DNA of 64,000 bases. Origin: Fibrobacter succinogenes. GTDB taxonomy: Bacteria; Fibrobacterota; Fibrobacteria; Fibrobacterales; Fibrobacteraceae. A program made the translations under genes and the position numbers. The stretch spans positions 1-64,000 of the forward strand of contig CACWJY010000017.1 of the NCBI GenBank assembly GCA_902761355.1. Reading direction: 5' to 3'. Positions 25,152 through 32,756 of this stretch are shown piece by piece (position 1 is the first letter of the stretch; every line of letters starts with the position of its first letter). The notes beneath the pieces were generated by a model, which did not search any database, was not told the DNA's origin, and worked only from the letters and a program-made list of their open reading frames with translations.

Positions 25152-26472
25152 ATACTAAACTCCCTCGAATCGTCCATCCGCGAATGTCGTCGAGTTTCAC
25201 CTTCACGTAGTCGCCGGGCTTCACGATGCGGCCTTCTTCGGGCTTGAAAATCACCTTCTTAAAGTTATCGGTGCGGCCGCGCAGCTCCGTCTCGTCGCGT
25301 GCGGAATTCTTTTCGACCAGAAGTTCCTCGGTGCGTCCGAGCATCATCTGATTGCGCTTGAGCGTAATGGCGTTCTGCAGTTCCACGAGGCGCGTGTGGC
25401 GTTCCTGCTTTTCCTGCTCGGTGAGCGTCTCGGTTTCCTTGTACGATTCCGTGCCCTTGCGCGGGCTGTAAATGAACATGAAAGCGCTGTCGAACTGGCA
25501 GGTCTCAAATGCCTTGAGGGTCGCTTCGAAATCTTCTTCGGTTTCGCCTACGAATCCGCAGATTACGTCCGTCGAAATGCCGTAGAACGGGTCCTTGCTA
25601 CGCAGTTGCTCGATAATCGAGAGGTACTGCTCCATGTTGTGCTGGCGGCGCATCTTCTTGAGCATGGCGTCGGAGCCACTCTGGATAGGAATGTGCGCGT
25701 AGTGGCAAACCTTCAGGTTGTTGAGCAACACGTCGATGAGCTCGTTCGTGTAATGCCTCGGGTGCGGGCTCGTAAAACGGATGCGGCGGATGCCGTCGAT
25801 TTCAGAAACCTTCGTAAGCAGGTCCGCAAAGTTCCCGCCTTCCGTCTTGTAGGCGTTCACCGTCTGGCCCAGCAACGTCACTTCGGTAATGCCCTTGTCG
25901 GCCGCCTTGCGCACTTCGGCGAGTACGTCTTTCATGTCGCGGTACTTTTCCGGCCCGCGCAGATACGGCACAATACAGTAACTGCAGCGCTTGTTGCAAC
26001 CGCGCTGGATGGCGACGAAGGTGGTGAAGTCGTTCTGGAGTTTCGCGTATTCGCCCAGGTAGTTCTCGCTCAGGTCCTCGTCGATGAACATCTTGTGGTG
26101 CGTCAGGTGCAGCGGGCTATGGGCATCGCCGAGCAACAGTTCCGGGATTTTCTTGTACTGGTCCGGGCCCACGACGTAGCTCACGTTAGGCAGGCGCTTC
26201 AAAAGTTCCGACCCGCGATTTTTTGCCATGCAGCCGCAAACGACAACCTTCACGTCGGGGTTCTTCTTGTTTAGGTACTTGAGCTTGCTGATGTTCGCGA
26301 TGGCGGTTTCCTCGGCCTTTTCGCGTACGCTGCAGGTATTCACGATGATGAAGTCGGCATCTTCTTGGTTGCTCGTCTCGACGCAACCGCACATGTCGAG
26401 CTCCTGGGCAATCATCGCCGAGTCGTACTCGTTCATCTGGCAGCCGTATGTGGCCAAGTGGTATTTTTTCAT
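25150..26472 (-). CDS. miaB: tRNA-2-methylthio-N6-dimethylallyladenosine synthase MiaB
   Basis: 440 residues from MKKYHLATYGCQMNEYDS; the start at 26499 adds nine residues not typical of the family. The N-terminal UPF0004 domain has the three cysteines (TYGCQMNE, VNTCSVRE, VCGCMAK) that bind the auxiliary cluster. The radical SAM motif is GCNKRCSYCIVPYLRG, and a TRAM domain closes the protein. It methylthiolates i6A37 made by MiaA. Its 5' leader contains a conserved hairpin (26480-26517) also found before dnaX. Confidence 0.95.
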   Translation of the reverse strand: MKKYHLATYGCQMNEYDSAMIAQELDMCGCVETSNQEDADFIIVNTCSVREKAEETAIANISKLKYLNKKNPDVKVVVCGCMAKNRGSELLKRLPNVSYVVGPDQYKKIPELLLGDAHSPLHLTHHKMFIDEDLSENYLGEYAKLQNDFTTFVAIQRGCNKRCSYCIVPYLRGPEKYRDMKDVLAEVRKAADKGITEVTLLGQTVNAYKTEGGNFADLLTKVSEIDGIRRIRFTSPHPRHYTNELIDVLLNNLKVCHYAHIPIQSGSDAMLKKMRRQHNMEQYLSIIEQLRSKDPFYGISTDVICGFVGETEEDFEATLKAFETCQFDSAFMFIYSPRKGTESYKETETLTEQEKQERHTRLVELQNAITLKRNQMMLGRTEELLVEKNSARDETELRGRTDNFKKVIFKPEEGRIVKPGDYVKVKLDDIRGWTIRGSLV

Positions 26473-26479
26473 GGCATGT

Positions 26480-26517
26480 CCGAGCCGAACTAAATGCACG
26501 CGAAGCGTGCCATTTAG
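26480..26517 (-). promoter_or_regulatory. Conserved hairpin in the miaB leader, related to one before dnaX
   Basis: CCGAGCCG (26480-26487) precedes a two-part hairpin: CTAAATG (26490-26496) with CATTTAG (26511-26517), and CACGC (26497-26501) with GCGTG (26505-26509), with an unpaired C at 26510 on the 3' side. The copy at 59183-59223 has the same outline with different but still paired bases. Confidence 0.65.
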
Positions 26518-26532
26518 AAAAATGTGTAAGAC

Positions 26533-27870
26533 TTATTCCAGGAACATCGTCATATAGTATGGCAGAGTTACAACTTTCCCGACAACGCCAACATTGTTTT
26601 CTGAAAGCTTGTAGCAGGCATTTACTTCATAATTTTCGTTCTGTAGGACCGTCTTTGCTGACTTGGTTTGCCCCGAGGTCGCCTTGACTTCGATTAAAGC
26701 TGTTTCGCCCGCAATAGTTTCGACAAAGTCAATTTCAAGGCCGGAATCTTTGCGGAAGTAGTATAAGTTTCGTCCTTGCTTTGAGAAACAGTCTGCGACA
26801 ATGTTCTCGTAAATAGCGCCCTTGTAAAATCCTAAGTCTCCGCTAAGGATTTTTGCCGCACATCCCTTTTCGAGCATCGCGACGAACAGTCCGGAGTCTT
26901 GCATGTAAATTTTAAAAGTATTTTCAATTTTGTAGCCATCTAGTGGTGTGGATATGTTTGTAAGGTTGTGACATAGATTGATGATGCCACAATCGTAAAG
27001 CCACTGGATTGCGTTTTGGTATGCTTCAGAACGACCTTTTTTTTCAAGTGAAGAATAAACGAATTTCTTGTTCTCTTTGGCAAGTTGTGCCGGAATGGAA
27101 TCGAATACTCGGTTGATTCTTCCTAGAAGCGTCCTGTCAATTTCCTCGTTTTCATCTTCGTCAAGGTGTTTGCCGAAATCGTCCTTGTATTCTTCGAGAA
27201 TGTCCTGCTGTTCCTGCCAAACAACGTTCATGTCGTTTGTCTCGACAAATCTGGAAACGATGTATGGGAGGCCTCCCACGCAGAGGTATTCCCTAAAATA
27301 GCGCAGCATGGCGTTGTGCGTGGCTTTGCTGACGGGTTTCTTGTTGTTGAAACATTCCTTTAGATAATCAATGACTTTTTCGTCAATGCCCTTTGCCCAC
27401 AGAAATTCTTCGAAATCCATGGGTTTCATGTAAATGATTCGCTCAAATCCGGTGGGAACGCCCTTGCCCTTTTTCTTGTTGTACCCCTTTATTCCCAGGA
27501 GCGAACCCGTGCAGATGACATCGTATCGACCGTCTTCCATGAAAGGCTTGATACTTGCGCGTGCGTTTGCGCATTCCTGAATTTCGTCAAATATGATGAC
27601 GGTCTTTTTTGGCTCGAAGCGAGCATCGGGCAGTAGGGCCGAAAGGTCGATTGTCATTCGATTGACATTGAAGTCGCCATCGAAAATCTTGCGCGCACTG
27701 TCATTTTCTTTAAAGTTTACGTAGACCACATGCTTGTAGTGGCTCTTGGCGAATTCAAGTACACTGGATGTTTTGCCGATTTGGCGCATACCTTTGACGA
27801 CAAGAGCTTTTTTCTTGCCCCCGCCATTTTTCCATTTTTCGAATTCCTTCAGGATTTTTCGCTTGAACAT
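26533..27870 (-). CDS. AAA_14/DUF4143-type ATPase
   Basis: 445 residues. The P-loop GMRQIGKT lies at 27-34 and a Walker B-like IIFDEIQE at 92-98. The C-terminal half is a DUF4143-type domain with a PD-(D/E)XK-like motif (Glu379, Asp381, then Glu394-Val-Lys396 in LIEVKA). Such ATPases are common as many lineage-specific copies in Bacteroidota and related groups; their function is not settled, and mobile or defence links have been proposed. The gene stands alone and is preceded by three 33-bp-spaced repeats and a promoter box 4 nt from the ATG. Confidence 0.85.
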   Translation of the reverse strand: MFKRKILKEFEKWKNGGGKKKALVVKGMRQIGKTSSVLEFAKSHYKHVVYVNFKENDSARKIFDGDFNVNRMTIDLSALLPDARFEPKKTVIIFDEIQECANARASIKPFMEDGRYDVICTGSLLGIKGYNKKKGKGVPTGFERIIYMKPMDFEEFLWAKGIDEKVIDYLKECFNNKKPVSKATHNAMLRYFREYLCVGGLPYIVSRFVETNDMNVVWQEQQDILEEYKDDFGKHLDEDENEEIDRTLLGRINRVFDSIPAQLAKENKKFVYSSLEKKGRSEAYQNAIQWLYDCGIINLCHNLTNISTPLDGYKIENTFKIYMQDSGLFVAMLEKGCAAKILSGDLGFYKGAIYENIVADCFSKQGRNLYYFRKDSGLEIDFVETIAGETALIEVKATSGQTKSAKTVLQNENYEVNACYKLSENNVGVVGKVVTLPYYMTMFLE

Positions 27871-27874
27871 ACTC

Positions 27875-27905
27875 TAAATATACACTTTTTCAAGGGATAA
27901 ATCAA
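27875..27905 (-). promoter_or_regulatory. Promoter-like element of the AAA_14 ATPase gene
   Basis: On the minus strand TTG (27905-27903), 20 nt, then TATATTTA (27882-27875), ending 4 nt before the ATG at 27870. The last base differs from TAnnTTTG. Read as a sigma70 site it is TTGATT-N17-TATATT. It overlaps the first 33-bp repeat unit, which suits autoregulation. Confidence 0.5.
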
Positions 27906-27978
27906 TACTTTAATACACTTTTTCGACCCACTTTTGTGTATTTGAATACACTTTTCCAAGGGAGTTTTTGAAAAAGTG
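27880..27978. repeat. Three direct repeats with 33-bp period upstream of the ATPase
   Basis: ATACACTTTTtCaAGGGA-type units start at 27880, 27913 and 27946, exactly 33 bp apart, about three helical turns. Units 1 and 3 agree in 17 of the first 18 bases; unit 2 diverges after ATACACTTTTTC and carries an inverted GTGTAT further on. The first unit overlaps the promoter of the ATPase gene. No other gene or hairpin explains them. Confidence 0.8.
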
Positions 27979-28091
27979 CTGTTTTTAAGCGAAAATCGAC
28001 ATTTGTGTTTGCATGAATTGTCATGGCTGAGCCGCAGGGGTTTCTGCAACACCCCTGATGCTCACGAAATTTTTTTTGTTATACTTAAAAC

Positions 28092-29717
28092 ATGACGGAA
28101 CCTTTTAGCAAATTCCTTGGGAAGTTCTTTCTGGTGACCGCGGCGGCGCTGTTCGTCGCTTGTGGCGATGACTCGAGTAGTTCCGGTCCAGAGAATACAG
28201 AAAGTAGCGCCGTTGAAGAATCAAGTTCGTCGGCAGAAGTCTCGTCCAGTAGTGGAAACGGTGATTCTGGCTCAGGGGCCGGAATGACATCCTCTAACAG
28301 CGGTGACTCCGGTTCTGCGACATTCTCGGACACCACAAAAATCACCTACTCCCTCAAGCGTTTCGACGGCCCGCTTTCTAACCCGCACAAGGGATTCACG
28401 GTCCCGACGGGTGGCGCTTGGGTGTTCGTGCCGGAGTTCGAATACGGCCCCTATGGTTCCCTGAACAACAAGGCATGGGACCTAGTCTCATATGGTTCTG
28501 GTTACCAGCAGTGGAACAAGTTGAATCCGGCAAAAGGTGTTTACGACTGGACAGAACTGGAAAAACTTTTGAATGCTTTGGCCGAGCACAACATGGGCTA
28601 CGCCTTGCGCGTGCTGCCGTACACGCCTTCCTTTATCAAGAGCGATTTTCCGCCCCAAGAGGAATACGATTGGACTCCGCCTTTTGTCTACGAAATGGGG
28701 GCGAAAAAGATACAGATTGACTTGCGTGGGACAGACTACCGTGCATACGCTCCAGTCTGGGATGATTCCGTCTATATTTGGGCGGCAAAGGAGTTTGCGA
28801 AGGCTCTGGCCGAAAAATACGATGGCGATCCGCGCATAGAATACATCGATGTCCGCGCTTTTGGCGAATGGGGCGAATGGCACACGTCTCACATATTGGG
28901 GAGCGAAATGCCTGCCGATTCTGTGTTGATTGACATGCTGGACTATTACGCATCCCTGTTCAAGAAAACCCAGCTGGTTCTGCCATCTAACGGTTTTGGC
29001 GATGTTTATACGCATGCGCTTGAACTTGGCATTACCAAGCGTGACGACGGCTTCATTGGCATTCCTGGCAGGCCGGATACTTTGTTGCGGGCGTACAATG
29101 CGAATCTACCGACTATTGCCGAAAATATAGCCGGTTACAAGACGATGCTTGCTTACGACGATCTGATTTCTGGGGGTAACCAGAAGTGGACTCCGCAGCG
29201 CTGGGTAGACGCGATTACCACGGCTCATTTGACTTACTACGTGCTGGATCAAGATAACGATTGCGGTTACAATTTCTACAAGGACAATAAGGCCCTTGCC
29301 GATTCCATGAGCAAGGTCATCGGATACAATTTCACTGTCGCGAAAGCGGAACTGGAGACTGTCATAAGCTCCAAGGATACTACAAGCACACTGAACATTA
29401 CCGTCAAGAATACTGGCGTGGCGCCATGTTTCTTCGATGTCTACATAATGGCGGAATTTGTCGATAGTACGGGCAAGGCTCTTGCGCCAATCGGCGAGAT
29501 GGTTCGCATTCCGAAGGCTACATTCAAGGACGGTAGTTCGCAGGAATTCTCCTTTAAGGCAACTGGTGTGGCAAATGTCGCGGCCCAGCCGGGCGTTTCC
29601 ATCGCCCTTTCCCTCTACGAAAGCGAAGATGCCTTCAAGAGCGGCAAGATTCCGACAGTCCGCTTTGACAACGACGGCCTCCAGGAAAATAATAAACTAC
29701 TATTGATGTCCCGATAA
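28092..29717 (+). CDS. Secreted glycosidase-like lipoprotein (DUF4832/DUF4874 type)
   Basis: 541 residues. The lipobox FVAC (Cys24) and a Ser/Gly-rich linker to about 80 mark it as a cell-surface lipoprotein. From KRFDGPLSNPHKGF on, the body resembles DUF4874/DUF4832 proteins, which have a TIM barrel related to glycoside hydrolases. The strand ending in YIDVRAFGEWGEWH carries acidic residues where a catalytic acid would lie. A beta-sandwich follows from about 420 (TLNITVKNTGVAPCFFDVYIM). Activity on a polysaccharide is an inference; no CAZy family can be assigned by eye. It is followed closely by a small membrane-protein gene. Confidence 0.72.
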   Translation: MTEPFSKFLGKFFLVTAAALFVACGDDSSSSGPENTESSAVEESSSSAEVSSSSGNGDSGSGAGMTSSNSGDSGSATFSDTTKITYSLKRFDGPLSNPHKGFTVPTGGAWVFVPEFEYGPYGSLNNKAWDLVSYGSGYQQWNKLNPAKGVYDWTELEKLLNALAEHNMGYALRVLPYTPSFIKSDFPPQEEYDWTPPFVYEMGAKKIQIDLRGTDYRAYAPVWDDSVYIWAAKEFAKALAEKYDGDPRIEYIDVRAFGEWGEWHTSHILGSEMPADSVLIDMLDYYASLFKKTQLVLPSNGFGDVYTHALELGITKRDDGFIGIPGRPDTLLRAYNANLPTIAENIAGYKTMLAYDDLISGGNQKWTPQRWVDAITTAHLTYYVLDQDNDCGYNFYKDNKALADSMSKVIGYNFTVAKAELETVISSKDTTSTLNITVKNTGVAPCFFDVYIMAEFVDSTGKALAPIGEMVRIPKATFKDGSSQEFSFKATGVANVAAQPGVSIALSLYESEDAFKSGKIPTVRFDNDGLQENNKLLLMSR

Positions 29718-29730
29718 CGCACTTAGTTTC

Positions 29731-29925
29731 ATGTCCCTTCTGTTAGCACTTCTATTTTTAGCGCTTTTCATAAGTGCCATTGTCCGTGGAAAGTTCTCCT
29801 ACGGCAAGGCGGACTATGATTTTCATGAGCATCCGGTGCAGTTTGTGATTGTTGTCGTTTTTATTTTGGGCGTGTCGGCGCTTTGCTTTTACCGGTTTCT
29901 TGTTGAGATGGATTTCATTCGGTAA
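29731..29925 (+). CDS. Small two-TM membrane protein
   Basis: 64 residues with two hydrophobic segments (SLLLALLFLALFISAIV and FVIVVVFILGVSALCFYRF) joined by a polar loop (GKFSYGKADYDFHEHP). It lies 13 nt after the lipoprotein gene and 21 nt before the phosphatase gene on the same strand. I know no family. Position and composition make a real gene more likely than chance. Confidence 0.5.
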   Translation: MSLLLALLFLALFISAIVRGKFSYGKADYDFHEHPVQFVIVVVFILGVSALCFYRFLVEMDFIR

Positions 29926-29946
29926 ATTTCTACATTTGGGCGCGCT

Positions 29947-30627
29947 ATGCTCCAAAAGAAATCCTTGATTGTTTTTGACTTGGACGGGACTCTGTTCAAT
30001 ACGCTTGGTGACCTTGCCGTGGCGGTGAATTTTGCTCTTCGCCATTTTGGGCTCTCAGAACATGATGAACAGCGTGTGCGGACCTTTATCGGGAATGGCT
30101 CCATGAAGCTTATCGAGCGTAGCATGGGGGAGGCTGCGCTTCCTGAAAATATGGCGCGTACCGGAGTGACCATCGAAGCTGTTCATAAGGTCTATTCAGC
30201 TTTTTATTGGGAACATTGCACCGAACGCACGCTCCCGAATCCGGGAATCGTTGATTTTTTGAACAGCACCAAAGCCCGTGTGGCAATGCTGACGAACAAG
30301 CCGCTTCGCCCGAGCGAAAAAATCCTCAATCACTTTGGACTTCGCGACCGTTTTGAATTTATCCTTTGCGGTGATACGACGCCTGAACGCAAACCGAGCC
30401 CCGCAGGCTTGCTCAAGATTCTTGAAATGGCGGGTGTCTCGCGCGAAGAGGCGGTCATGGTGGGCGATGATCAGCCTGATATATTGGCGGCCCGTAACGC
30501 TAAGGTTGATTGCGTAACGCTTTTTTGCGGTTTTGGAAAGCCGGTGAATTTGTTGCCGCTTAACCCTCAAAATGTGGTTCATAGTTACGAAGAAATGGTT
30601 TCTTTGCTGAAATTTGTTAGTTTTTAA
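29947..30627 (+). CDS. HAD-family phosphatase (phosphoglycolate phosphatase-like)
   Basis: 226 residues, a HAD-IA enzyme. Motif 1 is FDLDGTLFNT (nucleophile Asp11, acid Asp13), motif II is in MLTNKPLRP, motif III Lys lies in ERKPSPAGLL, and motif IV is VMVGDDQPDILAARNA. The helical cap between motifs 1 and 2 is of Gph size. Gph removes the phosphate from 2-phosphoglycolate formed in DNA repair; other small phosphates are possible. A TACATTTG box lies upstream at 29931. Confidence 0.85.
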   Translation: MLQKKSLIVFDLDGTLFNTLGDLAVAVNFALRHFGLSEHDEQRVRTFIGNGSMKLIERSMGEAALPENMARTGVTIEAVHKVYSAFYWEHCTERTLPNPGIVDFLNSTKARVAMLTNKPLRPSEKILNHFGLRDRFEFILCGDTTPERKPSPAGLLKILEMAGVSREEAVMVGDDQPDILAARNAKVDCVTLFCGFGKPVNLLPLNPQNVVHSYEEMVSLLKFVSF

Positions 30628-30629
30628 GT

Positions 30630-31445
30630 GTGCTTGGGATAGTACTGTTCATAGTCTTTTTGCTGTTCGCTCCGGCATCGGTATTAGCTGATGACGGTGA
30701 TTCGCTCCGTTTTTCTTCGGGGGCGACGTCGGTAGCTTTGCCGGGGCAGGCTGCTTATACGGGCCAGGGACTATCTTTTGGCTTTGGTAGCGGCATTTAT
30801 GTACCGATTGAAAAATGCGACTGCATGGGTAGTTGGCAGGTGCAGGCGAGTTACTTTTATACGGACTGGTTGAGCGGTGGCGGTGAGGTCCGTTTTTTTG
30901 GTGGAGACCTGGACCCCTCTATGATGGTGATGTACCAGCGTTACCGCGTGAATGTGCAGTTTCATTTGGTTCATGATGATATAGATGTTTTTGCTCAGCC
31001 TTTTTTGGGCTTGGAGAATACGAACATATCGGAATTCCGTAAGCAGGTTTCGGGTGAAAAAAGATCCGAGAAAAAAAGTCCCTGGTGGGAGGGCAAAAAA
31101 GAAGAAAAGGTGGTTGAGGATTCCGTCTCTATATCGGACGATGATTGCTGGAAGCTTTTCTCGATGGACGGTTTTTCGGTTGGACTAGGTATTGGTTTGG
31201 GGTACAACTTGTCCCGCTATTTTGCCCTAACGGGCCTTGTTCAGGGGGAGTATAACTTTTCGCATGATGTGATGTTGAGTGTTGTCCCAGGGGTGGCTTT
31301 CAACTTGTGGGAAGTGTGGCCTTGGGCTAAAAGAAACCTCCGTTCGACGTGGATCTCGTTTGAAATTGGGGGACAAAGGTACTTTAACCGCGATGTAAAG
31401 GACTGGTCCAATACGTTTTTCTTGGGAATTCAGCTTGGAGCGTAG
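30630..31445 (+). CDS. Outer-membrane-type protein of unknown function
   Basis: 271 residues, starting with GTG two bases after the phosphatase stop (an overlapping GTG at 30628 is out of frame). The signal peptide (LGIVLFIVFLLFAPASVLA) is followed by strands with a porin-like pattern (GSWQVQASYFYTDWLSGGGEVRFFGGDL, YRVNVQFHLVHDDIDVFAQPFLGLE, GVGLGYNLSRYFALTGLVQG). A charged insert (GEKRSEKKSPWWEGKKEEK) sits in the middle, probably as a surface loop. It is likely a small barrel protein; no family is known to me. Confidence 0.62.
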   Translation: MLGIVLFIVFLLFAPASVLADDGDSLRFSSGATSVALPGQAAYTGQGLSFGFGSGIYVPIEKCDCMGSWQVQASYFYTDWLSGGGEVRFFGGDLDPSMMVMYQRYRVNVQFHLVHDDIDVFAQPFLGLENTNISEFRKQVSGEKRSEKKSPWWEGKKEEKVVEDSVSISDDDCWKLFSMDGFSVGLGIGLGYNLSRYFALTGLVQGEYNFSHDVMLSVVPGVAFNLWEVWPWAKRNLRSTWISFEIGGQRYFNRDVKDWSNTFFLGIQLGA

Positions 31446-31473
31446 CCAAGTAGCATAGACCTGGCCTCGAGGT

Positions 31474-31504
31474 TTGACACCAAAATCCTGTTTTTCTATA
31501 TTTG
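31474..31504 (+). promoter_or_regulatory. Promoter of the rpsF-rpsR-rplI operon
   Basis: TTG (31474-31476), 20 nt, TATATTTG (31497-31504). It can also be read as a near-perfect sigma70 site: TTGACA (31474-31479), 17 nt, TATATT (31497-31502). It lies about 75 nt before rpsF. Confidence 0.7.
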
Positions 31505-31505
31505 G

Positions 31506-31556
31506 GGCACCGATTTAATCGGAACCCTCCCGGAGCCAATGTCGGTTTTCCGGGCG
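31506..31556 (+). promoter_or_regulatory. Structured rpsF leader, candidate S6:S18 autoregulation site
   Basis: Two hairpins lie in the leader: CCGAT/ATCGG (31510-31514 with 31518-31522), and CCCGGA/TCCGGG (31529-31534 with 31549-31554) enclosing GCCAATGTCGGTTT. An S6:S18-binding leader with CCG-containing loops is known before rpsF in several phyla. The match here is by position and rough form only. Confidence 0.4.
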
Positions 31557-31577
31557 ATAGACCAAAGGGAACTCATT

Positions 31578-31949
31578 ATGAGACAATACGAAACGATGGT
31601 GATCATCGACGCTATGATCTCTGACGACGCTATCAAGGCCGAAATCGAGACCATCGCCAACAACATCACCAACGGCAAGGGCGAAATCCTCCGCCGCGAT
31701 GACTGGGGCAAGCGCAAGCTCGCTTACACCATCAAGAAGCGCCAGCATGGCTTCTACGTTATCTTCTACTACAAGGCTGAAGCCGCTACGGTTGCCTCTG
31801 TGGAAGCAGCTCTCAAGCTGAACGAAAATGTCCTGCGCTGGATGACGCTCGCTGACTATCCGATGAGCGAAATTGTTTACGACCAAACTCAGACCCAGTC
31901 CACCGAAGACATCGTCCCGGTTGACGCAGAAGAAGGGGAGGCTGAATAA
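31578..31949 (+). CDS. rpsF: Small-subunit ribosomal protein bS6
   Basis: 123 residues from [19 protein letters not shown], the usual start; an in-frame upstream start at 31539 lies inside the structured leader. Family marks are [23 protein letters not shown] and [13 protein letters not shown]. It has an acidic tail ([11 protein letters not shown]). bS6 binds bS18 on the platform of the 30S subunit. Its stop overlaps the rpsR start (TAATG). Confidence 0.96.
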   Translation: MRQYETMVIIDAMISDDAIKAEIETIANNITNGKGEILRRDDWGKRKLAYTIKKRQHGFYVIFYYKAEAATVASVEAALKLNENVLRWMTLADYPMSEIVYDQTQTQSTEDIVPVDAEEGEAE

Positions 31950-32200
31950 TGGCTTTTGAAGATAAGAAGCAGGCTCCGCGTATCCGCCGCAAGAAGACTT
32001 GCTGGTTCACGGAAAACAACATCAAGTTCATTGACTATAAGGACGAAAAGACTCTTCGTCGCTTTATCTCTGAACGTGGTAAGATCATTCCTCGCCGCAT
32101 TTCTGGCACCTCTGCCAAGTATCAGCGTATGCTGAACGAAGCTATCAAGCGTGCCCGTCAGATGGCCATTCTCCCGTTCGTTTCGGACAGCTTGCGCTAA
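31949..32200 (+). CDS. rpsR: Small-subunit ribosomal protein bS18
   Basis: 83 residues. The core [50 protein letters not shown] is unmistakable in its order. The N terminus has one cysteine ([10 protein letters not shown]), not a full zinc set. It pairs with bS6 from the preceding overlapping gene. AAGGAGG follows its stop as the ribosome site of rplI. Confidence 0.96.
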   Translation: MAFEDKKQAPRIRRKKTCWFTENNIKFIDYKDEKTLRRFISERGKIIPRRISGTSAKYQRMLNEAIKRARQMAILPFVSDSLR

Positions 32201-32217
32201 TAAGGAGGAACTAGACT

Positions 32218-32667
32218 ATGGAAATTATTCTTAAGGCTAATGTCCCCCATTTGGGCAAGATGCTTGACGTTGTGAAGGTTAAGGACGGCTATGCTCGTAA
32301 CTACCTCTTCCCGCGCAAGCTCGCTGTTCGCGCTACTAAGGAAGCCAAGCTCGAAATCGAAAACAACCGCGCTGCTGTCGAAGCTCAGTTCCAGAAGGAA
32401 CTCGCTGCTGCTGGCGATGTGGCTGCCAAGCTTTCTCAGGTTTCTGTCAACCTCGAACGCCGCGTTGTGGAAGGCGAACGTCTGTACGGTTCTGTGACCG
32501 CAGCTGACATCGCTGACGCCATCACCAAGCAGGGCGTTAAGGTTACCCGTGCTCAGGTTGCTCTCGAAGAACCGATCAAGCAGCTCGGTGTTTACACCGT
32601 GACGATCAAGGTCTTCAGCGACGTTGAAGCTCAGGTTAAGGTTTGGGTGGTTGCTGAAAAGGCCTAA
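32218..32667 (+). CDS. rplI: Large-subunit ribosomal protein bL9
   Basis: 149 residues. The N domain starts MEIILKANVPHLGKMLDVVKVKDGYARNYLFPRKLA, with the RNA-binding G.aRNyLiP.g pattern. A connecting helix and a C domain (RLYGSVTAADIADAITKQG) follow. bL9 lies at the base of the L1 stalk. It ends the rpsF-rpsR-rplI operon; a strong terminator follows 30 nt later. Confidence 0.96.
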   Translation: MEIILKANVPHLGKMLDVVKVKDGYARNYLFPRKLAVRATKEAKLEIENNRAAVEAQFQKELAAAGDVAAKLSQVSVNLERRVVEGERLYGSVTAADIADAITKQGVKVTRAQVALEEPIKQLGVYTVTIKVFSDVEAQVKVWVVAEKA

Positions 32668-32697
32668 GTCTTTTCTAAATCACTAGAAATCTTTCGG

Positions 32698-32728
32698 ACC
32701 GCTCCTTCGGGGGCGGTTCTTTTTTTTG
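32698..32728 (+). terminator. Terminator of the rpsF-rpsR-rplI operon
   Basis: ACCGCTCC (32698-32705), loop TTCG, GGGGCGGT (32710-32717), then TCTTTTTTTTG. A stable UUCG-type loop and a long T tract make this a textbook intrinsic terminator. Confidence 0.92.
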
Positions 32729-32756
32729 TTCTTTTGAAACGATTTGGTCTGCCGAC

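Noticed and set aside
26533..27870. Defence island or mobile element around the AAA_14 ATPase
   Set aside because: The ATPase stands alone among core genes; no integrase, toxin or repeats of an insertion were found.
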